The notes under the pieces: model-generated
The model's database searches: none
Told to the model about the DNA's origin: nothing
Seen by the model: only the letters and a program-made list of their open reading frames with translations
Assembly: GCF_001949145.1 (NCBI RefSeq)
Contig: NW_019091511.1
Coordinates: forward strand, 474,682-513,745
Length of the DNA stretch: 39,064 nt
Reading direction: 5' to 3'
From: Acanthaster planci
Lineage: Eukaryota > Echinodermata > Asteroidea > Valvatida > Acanthasteridae
Shown: in pieces, positions 1 to 39,064 of the stretch
Layout: the number at the start of each line of letters is the position of its first letter
How positions within the stretch are numbered: position 1 is the first letter of the stretch
Translations under genes and position numbers: made by a program

Positions 1-643
1 AATTTCATTTTGACTCACGTTGCTGGACATTTGTGTTTTGTGACATGTTTACAAATTTCTTCTCACCCCTGCCTGTGAATTTCATTGCCAAATGGCGAGA
101 CATTACTTTTTGAACACTAGTAATCCACTTGCAAGTAGTGAATGTACCAGCATAAGGCACATTGTCCATATTTGTCATAACTTTTCAGAGTCTGTCAAAA
201 ATCCACTCACAGGTGTTGATAATGTTTTCCTAGACTGGATGAACTTGTAATGATCTCGCTAATACTGCTGTACAAATACTTCATGTCAGGCTTATGCATG
301 CAGATAGGTGTATGTGCCATTGAATTACTGCACTCAGTAGTGAACATGACAGTTATAGGAATGTTCAGAGCGGAGTGGCCAATGGCAGGGTTACCGACAT
401 GGAGAATTTTATAAGGTTTAAAACATGGTAATTATTCCAATTGGGCCACAATTATTTCTCAGAAAAAAGAAAAATTGATGGGCTTTTTTTTCCATTTTGA
501 AGGACTGGGGAGACATTACCAAAAGAATATATGTAGGCCCCTACATGTAGTTCACAAGAGTTCTAGAACTTTCACACAGCAGGTCATCATTGCCTTTGTG
601 CCCCCACAAGACTGTTTTTCCCCTTAATGCACCTCTTTCCAAG
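1..643 (+). other. Upstream intron, 3' part
   Basis: AT-rich sequence with no recognisable exon. The residues expected just before LLEK in the motor are absent here. It ends at the acceptor ctctttccaag (641-643). I see no repeat or RNA gene in it. Confidence 0.7.
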
Positions 644-28471
<27,828 letters not shown>

Positions 28472-31340
28472 ACTAACAACAAACCAATGACTTAGAATCG
28501 TTCTTCCATTTTTCTGCTTTGTAGGGGGCGCCATGCTAGCGTCATTATGCAAATTTCGTAAGTAGCATTGGTACGTGACTCAGTCAAGACCACCTGACTC
28601 ATATCTTTTCAGATGCCATTTACAAAAACATTTAGCATGAAAGAAATTCAGCTGTGACACACATTTAGTAAGAAAAGCAAGTAATTTGATGTTTCTGAGG
28701 GCAATGTTGCATTTTTGTAGCAATTATGGGACATTTGGAATTTGTGTTTTGATTTTTGATGTCAGGTATCAGTGGCACTCTTCGTCAGTTTTTATTTACA
28801 GAACTGAAAGATTCTTGAGTTTTCAGCACTTTCGCTTTGCTTGTTATTAAATTTTCATCACCACAATTGAATGTCCAGCACGAGTATTAGCAGGGTGTTA
28901 AAAGTTTGTTTTGGTTGCTTAGAAAGGAAGATTTTTTTGGTGGCATTTAGGCGTGAATTGTATTTTGAACTGAATCCTTTAGTTAACACCAAGGCAGTGC
29001 AGGTTTTCCGTTGTGATTTTTATTTAATGATTGAGATGCTAGAAGTAGCACACATAAACGTCTTGGCGGTTAAGTCATTATTTTTATTTATCAATCCCTA
29101 AATGAAATCAAACTTTAAAAACAAAGTTACAAAAGAATTACCATGATATATGCTAAATTGTGGCTAACAAAATTAGAATTAATGAAATGAAAGTTTTTCT
29201 ACTGAAACTATTCAAGTATGGACAAATGATTACCGTTCAGGAAGGAGGTTTGTATGACAGTGGTGTTTTATGTACATGTTGACTTCGGTGGAAGGGGTTT
29301 TTCTTTTTTGGTGTTTCTGCCGTTAGAAAGTTGACAGCAGCATTCCTTGAAAGGAGAGAATGGGGGACGAAATGCCAGTGTTTCAGAAATTTCTAATTTG
29401 TTGAAGTATATTCCAGTGTTGACCCCTACTGCTGTAGAGTAGACCTAAATGTTCTCCTTGCAATTTTAGAGTAAAGAGGATGAACCGCACAGTCATGTTT
29501 GCAGCAAACTTGATTTGTACTTTACACAGAAATTTAACCACTGTTATTTTATATTGAACAATATAGTGGTCAGTTTATATATTTAGTTTAATCATAGAAA
29601 CTAACATTTCCAATCAGTGTTACAATTTAGCACTTTCATTTCTTTTATCTGTTTATTTTCTGTATGTGAAATTATCTAAAGTGCTGTTTTGCTATCTAAT
29701 AGGTTGTTTAATAGACCCATTGAAAAGGTATTTAGTATGTGTTCAATACCTTCAAGAAAACATCCACTTTCTTTTCGTAGTTTGAATTTGGAGAAATTTG
29801 TAAACACTGTTCTCTGCTTTATTTTGACAGCATGAAGAGGTAAGATTGAAATGAAAACACAAATATTCAGACAGTGAAGAGTTAGAGAATTAATGTTAGA
29901 TTGCATATTCTTTTATCCAAACAACACTGGAGCGAGGAGTTGGCAGCAGTTCCGTTGAATACAGGCTTTTAACTAATTGTTGTTAGGTATTGATAACTGT
30001 CTTTACTCCCACATTAAATAGAAAAAAATCAACAGTTAATTCAACCTTCAAATAAGTAGCCTCCTTGTGTGGGATATATCTTACCTTTACTCAAAAGGAA
30101 TTCTATGTTAATGGTGTGGCTAAATCCATATGTTTTTGGCATTGTCTGGCAAATTATAAACTGACTTTTTTGATGCATTCCAAAAATATATTTGTAGATT
30201 TCCAAATGTGGCAGAGAAAGGGGGTTGGTTTCAGGTGTTAGACTAGAATGAATTGGTAACTTCTGGTTACTTGTTTTTTGTCCGAAATCCCTAATATGTT
30301 ATCTAAGCTTAAGCAGTTTGGAGAATTGAAAAAAAAAGTTGGCACCTGTACATATTTACATTGAGGAAACTTTGAGATTTGCTGTAAATGTAGCCTTATG
30401 ACTACTTAGGAAAAGTTGATGAATGGTCGAGGAACTGAATCCACAAGACCTCGGGGTGTTCCTACTAATGACATACATTACCCATACCCTTTGAATCTTG
30501 TACAGTCTGGAATGAATACCGTAATGGTGTCCCAAACCTGACTCCAGTCTTACCTGTGTTTTTTAATGTGCATGTAGCGCTGTGCTGTAGACAGATACGA
30601 GAGTCTCTTTACTCCTGTAAGTTGGCGCGTGGAGAGCGAGTAGTTGGCCTTTTTGAATTGAGTACTATTTTCATGATTTTGCACAGTCTGATGGCAGGTC
30701 ACATGCTGCGTTCCATACTGATTTTTTTCTTTGCATTCAGAGGAACTTAGTAACTGAACCAGAGCAAAGGTAGGCTAAAAGGAAAAAAAAAAGCCGTTTA
30801 GTTTGTTTGAAATTGGTTTGATTCTGAGGGTGATGTATTTTGTGTTCTAAGCTTGCAGCAGCCATTTTTATACTTTTGTTGACATTAGTCTAAGAACTGA
30901 TAGACAGTATGTATCGTATGTTATATAGAGTGCCTTGGTGGTGGTTCTTTTTGTACTTGAGATTGCTGGGTAGCTTAACATCCATTATTTGTGTAACTTG
31001 AACAGTTGCTTGTCAAGTCAACTGTTCATATTTTGAGCCCCCAGATTTAGTGTTTGTAAACATACACTGCAAACTTTAACACTAACCCAAATTTAAGTAT
31101 AATGGTCTTGATGTAATGAAATTCTAAAATGTTAGGATAGAAAAACGGTTGGAAAACTTGGGATATGTAGGAATTTTTTTAATCGCAAAAAGATAGAGTT
31201 GACTTGTATATCCCTTGTATGCTTATTAATACTATTAACATTAAATCATTTCTGGCTCATTTCCAGATTGAAAAAAAAAAGCTAATCTATGAAAACCTTG
31301 CAAAATTGAAATTTAAATAAATAACACTGTATTAATATGC
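28472..31340 (+). other. Probable 3' UTR, about 2.9 kb
   Basis: Continuous AT-rich sequence with no coding signal, from the stop codon to the first good poly(A) signal. Earlier ATTAAA hexamers (28846-28851, 30013-30018) could give shorter forms. A CTCF-like core (tagggggcgc, 28522-28531) lies just after the stop. The true extent needs transcript data. Confidence 0.55.
31316..31321 (+). terminator. Poly(A) signal AATAAA with GU-rich downstream element
   Basis: Canonical hexamer, followed about 35-55 bases later by ttgacattttgttgttcgtct, a plausible GU/U-rich cleavage element. Cleavage is expected near 31335-31345. Confidence 0.6.
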
Positions 31341-31516
31341 AGCGTGAGACTGTCTTGACATTTTGTTGTTCGTCTCACAAGGGGCGGAAATTAGGAGTAA
31401 AAATTGTGGGAGTGTAGGTTCTGTTTCTGGTGAAATACTGCATAATCTCCTCATGTAATAGGCAGGCGTGAGGTGACTGAGCAGATATTTACATCAAGTG
31501 AGCCCCCCTGACGAGA

Positions 31517-32017
31517 TCACCTATGTAATGAGGGATTGAAGTTGCGACTTGAAAATTGCAATGCTGGTGCATGACGTATTCCCGCAGGTAATTTATTCCA
31601 TTCTGCAAAAGGTTTTGGGAATAATGAGAACTTGTAGCAGTCTTTATATGCGGATGGTTTCATGAAGGAGATTGCAACCTGTTGTCTTGTAGAATGGTTT
31701 GGTTTGGCCTGTTATGAGTCCGTATTGATGGCAACGGTTTCGTTGACAGATTTGTTGAGGAGGGTCAATCTCTGGGCAGCTCTACGATGTTCCAAGGTCT
31801 CCCATTCCAGTTGGGACAGGATTTTGGTGACGTTCTCCCTCTTTGTGTTGTTGAAGACAAATCTGGCAGATCGTCGTGGAACCCCTTCCAGTTGTAATTT
31901 ATCTTCCTTGTAATGGGGATCCCAGACTGATGAACTCTCCCGAAAATATGAGGTGATTTCAAATGAGAAAACAAGACTAGCTACGAGGGCACCGTCAACT
32001 GCCCCAAATGCTCTCAA
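31517..32017 (-). pseudogene. Non-LTR retrotransposon reverse transcriptase C-terminus, remnant
   Basis: On the - strand, SSSVWDPHYKEDKLQLEGVP, RRSARFVFNN and LEWETLEHRRAAQRLTLL match the typical C-terminal thumb region of LINE reverse transcriptases. After one in-frame stop (TAA), the same frame continues with FSLFPKPFAEWNKLPAGI and ends at TGA (31517-31519), as these ORFs usually do. The 5' part of the element is missing or decayed past about 32080. It is an old, dead copy and the clade is not determined. Confidence 0.75.
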
Positions 32018-32269
32018 AAATCGACTAATGAAAGGGAGAAATATAAGATCATCATGAACATGTTGAGCCTGTGGATGCGGGATATCTTTAAAACTGTTTC
32101 AAATGGTATCAACCTTGGACAGGTTTCCACCACCTTGGCCGCTTTTCTGTTTTGGAAAAAAAACTGTGAAGAGGAAGCAATCAACATAGGAGAGGAGACA
32201 ATTGGGTTCGCGTGAAAAGAATATTTGCGCAGGATTTACTTAAAATTCTTTGGAAGTCAAGATGAAGGA

Positions 32270-32570
32270 AGTATTTCTCTCGTCACGCAGGGCCTGTTCG
32301 GGCGCTTGATGATGAGCGAAGGGAAGTATGGGCCACGAGCGGGAACAAGAGAGGGCGGAATTTTCCTAGCAACGGCGGCTCCTTTTGTAGGAACTTCACT
32401 CCGCCGGTCACAAACGACTATGAGATGCACGCGTCGTGTGTACGTCACTCTACCAACAAAAGGAACACCTCGACCAGCTTAGCTCATTTCAACGATGAGG
32501 GGGTGCTTCTGTTTAAGGTGGATTGCTGTGCGAACCGCTCGAAGAGATCCTCGTTCTAGACTGTACTTAA
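32270..32570. promoter_or_regulatory. CpG-rich segment, possible promoter or enhancer
   Basis: About 23 CpG in 280 bp against a CpG-poor background. Includes a CRE-like tacgtcac and cctagcaac, half of an RFX X-box. No coding sequence or TATA element identified. It could be the 5' end of an unseen transcript or just young repeat DNA. Confidence 0.3.
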
Positions 32571-32628
32571 TATTGTTGGCCGGAATGCTGTCCTTAGATA
32601 CCATACCAGTACGCACGCACGGCACACC

Positions 32629-32804
32629 AATACAGGCGTTTCACAACAGCGCGTCTCCAAGAACTTGCAACGCTTTGACCAATCACAATGCACGAAATCT
32701 GTCGACCCTTTCCAAACGCGCATTGGGTCGACAAATTTCGCGCGTTGTGATTGGTCAACGCGTTGCAAACTCTTGGAGGCGCACTTTTGTGAATCGCCAG
32801 TATT
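32629..32804. repeat. Foldback palindrome with 80-bp arms
   Basis: Arms 32629-32708 and 32725-32804 match in inverted orientation at 69 of 80 positions without gaps, around a 16-base centre. Each arm has gaccaatcacaa (inverted CCAAT-type word), gtcgac next to the loop and several CpG. The similar open frames on both strands here are a product of this symmetry. Likely a foldback MITE. No clear target duplication. Confidence 0.85.
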
Positions 32805-34425
32805 AGGAAGTCGGTGGCGTTGCGGGGACTGTATTCAAAACCATTCGCTGTCATTTGAAATGTTTTAGGAGAGGAGCCATGTACTTAAAAAGTGGAGCGA
32901 AGCAAGAAAACAATTTCAGTAACATTCACTTTCCCTCTTTGCATTTTGCCGAAGTGTTCACCCGGGTGTTGTATCATCCTATAAGAGTAATAATCTTTGA
33001 GTAACCCAGGTATCAAGATGAGACACAACTCATTTCTAAGTGTGTGTTTTTACAGGCACACATCTTTGGAAAGCTAAAAGCAAACAGGAGGAAGTAACAT
33101 TGACCTTTTTTAAACATACAATTACAATCAGATGATGTTTTACGTTTAAAAATGGATAGTATTTTCTTCTTACCACCCTGAAGAGAGTAAACTTCTGAAG
33201 TCTGTTTTCTACCCCAAATTGTAGATTTTACGCATAGGTTTTCCCAGCCAAATTCCTAAAATATAGCATTTAAATCTATGTTCACGTGGTTAAATCGAAG
33301 CGAATCTGCTGCCTGCTGCAGTCCTAGTTTTCGCACGTTTTAGGACGGAACAGTTTCACTGAACACATCCTATAATGTATGACTCACGTCTAGTCGTGAA
33401 TTCAGTGGTCGGTTGACGTTGATGACGGTTTATTCACACGCGACGGTGTATGTTCCTTTTCAAATTTCATATGTGCACATTCCATTTTTGCATTCAAATA
33501 AATGAAAATGAAGAATCTGAGATCTCTATTTTCCTTCTCCCTTTTTCTTGCCGATTCATTTATTTCAATTTTCATAACAGACAAATACATGTAGTTCATT
33601 ATATTGCAAAAGTGGATTGTTGTCAGTTATATCAGAAATTTTGAACTGTCCTACTCACGACTGTTTTTGAGTAGATTATGCGCTCAGACTCGGGGTTGGC
33701 TTTCCCATCTGGCAGTATATTTGTTCATGCCATGATCATCTGTAAGTTCATGAAGCCTTGGCATTGCCTTTGAATGTTTAAATGCGATCAAAGGTACGCG
33801 GCCTTTTTTCACGTATCTTTTTCGATCGAGCTGCATGTCGGTCTGCTGTGCTTGGATCTATGAATCAGTTAGCAAGGTAATGGTAAGATCTTGAAGACAT
33901 GGTTGTAATATACCCCCACCTTTGAAATAGAAGCAAAATAAAAGATTACATTAATTTGAAATCTTGAACAAATGAATAAAGAGATTAATGGAATGCTTAC
34001 ATTTTGCAGATGTTTGCTCACTGGCCATTCGATTGACTATGACAACTTGTAAGTTGTGTTTTTGTCTGTGGACTTCAGTCGAAATCCATTGGTGCTGCTC
34101 TAAAATTTGAGATAACATTATTTGCCGAGCTCCGACTAATTATCTAACGACGGACGTGACGAATACCTTCACTGTTATTAACATAATGCGTGCAGTAATG
34201 TGCAATTTACACTATGTAATACGATCCAATGGTGCAAAGCAGCGACCAGTGAGCCCAGTCCACCCCTTGATCACCACGTACAGTGGGTGGTCCTTATTTA
34301 GCGTACATTTGAATATGGGAAAACACCTTGGAAACAGTGTTTTGTCCGAAACGAAATATTCTTTTGCGATAAAACTCCATTTTGTTAACTCAGTCCTCGT
34401 GGAAACATACCTTCCAGTGCAAAAA
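32805..34425. other. Intergenic, no gene seen
   Basis: AT-rich sequence with only short open stretches of no recognisable content. No repeat or RNA gene identified. Confidence 0.5.
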
Positions 34426-34657
34426 TACACTACTCAAAAAAGTTAAGGACCACCTTTTTTCTTGAATTATAATTTTTTCCAAGCAATGAGTGGAGTCAAC
34501 TTCTTTTATTTTTGTTTGTCTAGATGGCGTTCTCATTTGAATAAACATTTTTAATAATGTTTCAATACATCAAATGCACATTTTCAGCAGTAAAATATCT
34601 CATATAAAAAGTATACACGAAATAAAAAGTGGTCCTTAACTTGTTTTGAGTCGTGTA
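34426..34657. mobile_element. Tc1/mariner-type MITE
   Basis: A 228-bp body (34428-34655) flanked by TA on both sides. The left end cactactcaaaaaagttaag continues gaccacc; the right end inverted reads cacgactcaaaacaagttaa then ggaccac. TA duplication and ctcaaaa-aagttaagg ends are typical of Tc1/mariner derivatives. No transposase. Confidence 0.75.
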
Positions 34658-36074
34658 ATTGTATAGATTCTGATTACAAGCTGATCAATTATTCAGTTCA
34701 CGCGAAAACACAGTGAAACCACTGTCCCTTTTAGAAGCATTATATGCCTTCGGTTAATGAAGTTGCCGTAGTCACTCAAACTGTGATAACTTATTTTTTG
34801 CGTAATCAGTGTACATATGTCGTGACAGGTTCGACAAAAAACAGAAACAATCTAAAAGCATGTAGGCCTAAAGATTGGAGGAAAGAACCGTATCGATTAG
34901 CTAGCCAGTGCCGTGTACAGCAGTGGTTGATGAGAAAGTTTCTCTATTAGTTCCAGCTGTCCATTTCTGGAATGGTTAAGTTCAAAATTAAGCAGTGTCA
35001 TCCTGACCATTTGTGGAATTGGTCAGGTTACATTTCTTAAGTCGGATCGTAGAAAACGATCAGTCCATTTCACCATCGTGCGAGGCTTGATTAGTAATCT
35101 GTGAGCGACTGAAAATGTTCCATTCCTTTATTATATTCTCCTTGAATGAAAGAGTTGATATTATTTTGGTTGAAAAGCTCTTTTAATTACATGTGCTGTT
35201 ATGTTTGTGTTGTACATTGTTTGAAAGTAGAGGACTCCCCACCTCCACCACCACAAATTCACATTTATAAAGACAGTCTAGTAACATTAATCTGTGGGGG
35301 AAAAGGGGAAAAATCTTTTTAACACATTTAATGTTTTCGCATATACTCTAAAAATGTAGCCCGGTCCAACAAAGGGTGGCTGTCCCCCAAAATAGTTTCA
35401 GCACGAAATTCTCTCAATTTTTAAAATTTAATTAGTTCATTTATTTTTTCACTGCAAGAAATTTCGATACAAGAATGACTCTTCTAGGCCTATTTTCCTA
35501 AGGCCGTTTTCCAATACTCAACTTCGTCTACGCCTCAGGCTTAACAAGGCAACAAGCTGAAAGAGCGCCCTCTGCTTAAAGTGATGGCGGTACTGAAGTA
35601 GTGGCCACCTGACCATTGTTCATTTTGTGAGAGTAACGTCTGGGATCTGTGCAACACCTTTTCTCACCAGTCTGGCCACGGCCTCCTATTGTTCCCGTTT
35701 CCGAGCACGCATTAGCATCCATTGAAGCAGACAGACTACACTGACTACACCTATACCTTTTAATATACGTGCGGTGATGGTTTTCGCTGAAGACCGTAAG
35801 CTAATTCAAAAGACATTTTGTAGAGAATTGTCCTGAATTCTCGTGGTATTTTCTGATGTAGTTTTGTGGTTGAGGATATTCTGCATTTTATGAACAGCTC
35901 GAAGCCGTTTCGCCCAAGATTTCGTTGCATTTTGCTTTGGGACTTTGTTCGTGCATGGTGAGTGACGTTAGCCGGGTTAGGCATGATGGGCTTTAGAATA
36001 GAACCATTTTTCCCATGTGACCTGTGGAAAAGGCAGTCATGGCAGTGTAGCTAGGCTACGAATGCCATGGCTAT
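34658..36074. other. Intergenic, no gene seen
   Basis: No coding signal. A CTCF-like core lies on the - strand at 35565-35574 (cagagggcgc). Nothing else recognised. Confidence 0.5.
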
Positions 36075-36833
36075 GTGACACCCCAACTATAGCATCTGTC
36101 CCAACTATAGCTGCGACAGTCCGAACTGTAGTGCTGCAGTTAGGCTGGCCCAACTATTGTTGACCAATTTCTGTAGAAAATTTTTCAACCTTATCCAACT
36201 TTCCAAGTTTATGTATCTCACACTTGACACAGTTTCTGATCCCTATTTTGGCAAATTGCCACGGTAAACATAAAATCTGCCACAGTGAATTGATGGAGAT
36301 TTATAATGGCAACATTTTCGTGCATAAAGGAAACTTCGGCAAAGCTTCATTTTTTTCGCGTAAACGTTTTCATCGGCCGAGTTGGACTTGCCTGCCCACT
36401 GAATTCGACACTTCCAGTGCAAGATTTGACCAAAAATTTCCTCAATCTGCTTTTATAGATACCAAATGAAAGTTTCATTTAGATCTTGGGTAGCATGTTT
36501 CCTGTAAATTTGATCAATCAGAGGAATTTGTTTTGAAGTTTGTGGCCGATAAAAGATCAGTGTTATCTGTGAACCGTGATCTAATAACAGTTCCAAAATT
36601 ACATCATTGTTGCACAAACGAGCGGCACATGCATAGTCTGGTGTCATCGCTAGTTTGTGGTTTGGTCCCCGACCTGCTAATATGACACTTCATCTATGAC
36701 ATGACATTATAAACAATGTGACTTTGGCACATGCTCCCATTTCTGGGCACATGCACACTGCGCTGTAGTTATAGCACTCTAGTTGGGACGGTCCCAACTA
36801 TAGTCGGGACTGATGCTGTAGTTGGGGCGTAAC
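36075..36833. mobile_element. Non-autonomous DNA element with 61-bp inverted ends
   Basis: Left end 36075-36135 and inverted right end 36773-36833 align without gaps, sharing ccccaacta, agcatc, gtccc, actatag, gac, gtcc, aact and agtgct. Repeated cccaactatag words sit within each end. The interior has no transposase. Target duplication not evident, so superfamily unknown. Confidence 0.65.
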
Positions 36834-38989
36834 AGTTACATACATGTAATGTTTTATTGACCCTGGTCATGCTGTTTGTCTGTTTTGCCATACGGACGCC
36901 GCTTGAGACCCTGTGTATGGTGTTCCTTACCTTTAGCACCCTGTTTCTGTAATGTGGGACGAAATTCTACTCTTCGAAACAACTTATCAAAACAAGTTGT
37001 TGGTGATGTCCTTTTTCATATCAGAAAGAAATGAGAACAGAGCTTTAGGTGTTTGAGGGAAATTTTGGAGTAAAATGGTAGTGTGCGTAACCACCTTGAA
37101 GAGCTGTGAACGACAACAAATTGTAGTCTGGTTCCTTGACCTGGATGGAGATTTGTTTTAAGGAGTCCAAAATGCCTGAGTCAGGTAATCAGTCGAGAAT
37201 TAAAATGTTGTGATTCTACTGAGTGGTTGTCTTTGCCTTGCTCGGGTTAGGAATTTATGGTTTTCTTACTTATACATTATCAAAATTTACCTAAACTAGG
37301 CCTATCAGGATTGAGTAATGGTTCCTTAAGGTCAGAATGTTAGTTTGAGAAAGTGGACTTTGTTTCCTTATTATAGGAACAGGGTGTGGAAGGTAATGAA
37401 CACCCTTTGCACAAACCCTATTTGACTGGTCTTAAAAAATCTAGGCTTGAGTGCTGTCTCATGTTTATTTTGTAGGCTAAGCGACTGGTATTTTCCCTCC
37501 TAACATGCCTAAATTGAACTCATCTGGACATGTTTTGCTTTCAGATGGTTAGGTCACTGTGAGGATTATTTACTGGCAGACTGTAGGCCTATGTGGAACT
37601 CTTTTCCGGCATGACACTGAAAATTTACTGGGTTGAGCTATTTTCGGACTAGAAATTTTCAGTGTGACAAAAAGTTTGTCTGGCATGTTTGGTTTCACTT
37701 TCATGTAGGCCTTCATGTAGGTCTTAGGCGGGAATTCAAAATTCAGTGAACTTGATGAATGTAGACTGGAGTTGTTTGAGATGCTAAACACAATGTGCCA
37801 GCTCAGTATTTAAAATAGCAAGGTCATTTATGCACAAGTCCATGTAAGGCTGCACTGACAGGGTATGCGGGTGTGCGCAAATGTGGTCAGTACTTACCAA
37901 ACGACTGTCATCATCATATAGGAATTTTTCCTGTCTTGTTTCCGCTCAGAGAGGCTTGCCACAAAGCAGTGCACTACATGTACATGTACCAGTACATGGC
38001 TGTGGTAGTGTACATGATGTGGTATAACAGACCTGAATTTGCCTTTTTTCCTTTGTCATTATCCGGCTGAAATACTTGTAGTTGGGTTGCACATTTCTTG
38101 TAGTTTGATGGTTTGGAGTTTTTAATGTAATAACTGGATTAAGATACGATGGATTCATCTTGCCGCATGATTTATGGGCCTTTCTGTGAGATTCTTTCGA
38201 ATTCACAATTGTGAAAGATATCTTTTGAAAAAGGGAAGTAACAGTTGTCTTATCCACAGTACCAAACAAAATCATTGAGGCAAGAAAATATGATTCACCT
38301 TCTCCTTGACACCTAACGAATAGGTTGGCAATTTCCCTTCATTAAACGTAATAATGGACCATTTGCAAAATGCAAGATTGTCAAATGATGATGAAAAGAT
38401 TTTGGAAAGTTGAAATGGTTTAGTAATGCAGCAGTCACAGAGACAAAGGGGCAACACTAATCAAAAATCCAACAAGACTTAACAGTACTGAGCTTGATAA
38501 CTTCTGTCAAGATCGATGCAGAAACTGTGGGTGGTGTTTGCACGGTTGTGTGTGGCATGTACACTAAGACAATGGGCCCATTAAGTGCCAAACTGTAGAC
38601 GTGGAGGACAAGTGTTACAGTCTGGGCAGGGACAAGCCACAAACCATTCCAGTATGACACAGCAATACAGTGTGGGATTTAACTGGACTGGATTGCTATT
38701 TGTGGGGAAAGTTCCTTTTTACAGTTATTTTCAGGCTTGGCTCTGGTCCAGGTTTGACTCTGTAGGTTAGAGAGTTCTTAAATGTGTTCAAAGCAAATAT
38801 TGTGTTTGTCATATGAAATATACATGTGCAACATGCAATGTAACTGCTAAAGTCTCTTATACCCTAGAGGCTAATGCATATTTAAGAGAATTTTCAGATT
38901 GATGATACCAGGGTTTCGACCCTAATTTTTCTTTACTTTAGCTACTTTTTATTATTTTACCAAGGTTTTAATTCCTCTCTTTTTGTCTC
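36834..38989. other. Intergenic, no gene seen
   Basis: AT-rich, with catgtacatgtac-type words around 37975-37990. Open stretches on both strands are short and unrecognised. Confidence 0.5.
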
Positions 38990-39064
38990 AGAGCAGGAGG
39001 GGGGAGGGTCCTCCCAGATCCACGCCTGATCTAGAGCAGGTGGGGTGGGTCCTCCCAGATCCAC
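38990..39064. repeat. 43-bp-period repeat cut by the window end
   Basis: agagcagg recurs at 38990 and 39033, each followed by a G-rich run and gggtcctcccagatccac. Only about 1.7 copies are visible, so it may be a tandem array or the end of a dispersed repeat. Confidence 0.6.

Noticed and set aside
1-643. Search for an earlier motor exon with switch I
   Set aside because: No segment resembles the residues preceding LLEK; the region reads as intron.
32495-32868. Similar open frames on both strands (MQR.DQSQ.. peptides)
   Set aside because: The similarity arises because the DNA is a palindrome (foldback arms), not because of a protein family.

Overview
The window holds most of one large, intron-rich animal gene on the + strand: the heavy chain of non-muscle (cytoplasmic) myosin II, the family of vertebrate MYH9/10/14 and fly zipper. 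I place 35 coding exons between 644 and 28471. They join without a frame break into 1696 residues, from the motor domain (just before the LLEK motif) to the natural stop at 28469-28471. The N-terminal quarter of the motor (SH3-like domain, P-loop, loop 1, switch I) lies upstream of base 1. The joined length matches the C-terminal ~1690 residues expected of a ~1960-residue non-muscle myosin II.

Protein layout: exons 1-12 encode the rest of the motor (switch II DIAGFE, actin-binding loops, SH2/SH1 cysteine helix, converter). Exons 12-13 carry the two light-chain-binding IQ motifs. Exon 14 starts the coiled-coil rod at the invariant proline. Exons 14-34 are continuous heptad rod, and exon 35 is a short non-helical tailpiece. 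Two introns (after exons 24 and 32) use GC rather than GT donors. A long AT-rich probable 3' UTR follows the stop, with an AATAAA at 31316-31321 and a GU-rich stretch behind it.

The introns carry a record of mobile DNA: a TTAA-flanked piggyBac-like MITE next to a second MITE with AGGG/CCCT ends, degraded CAGTG-TGTAG (hAT-like) elements, a tRNA-derived SINE-like copy, a possible 0.7-kb inverted-repeat element, and several minisatellites (units of 64, 33, 26, 22, 37 and 19 bp). From 31.35 kb to the end I see no gene. That region holds a reverse-strand remnant of a non-LTR retrotransposon reverse transcriptase C-terminus, a CpG-rich segment, an 80-bp-arm foldback palindrome, a Tc1/mariner-type MITE, a 0.76-kb element with 61-bp inverted ends, and the start of a repeat at the window edge.

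Organism: a metazoan with ~0.3-1.9 kb introns. The protein is of the non-muscle/smooth type and looks like an invertebrate deuterostome (echinoderm, hemichordate or cephalochordate). That placement is an impression from protein flavour and base composition, not a demonstrated assignment. I found no CRISPR, operon or other prokaryotic feature and no clearly novel multi-gene system. The most checkable unusual points are the paired GC-AG introns, one with an in-frame GT alternative exactly one heptad away, and the foldback/CpG block downstream.
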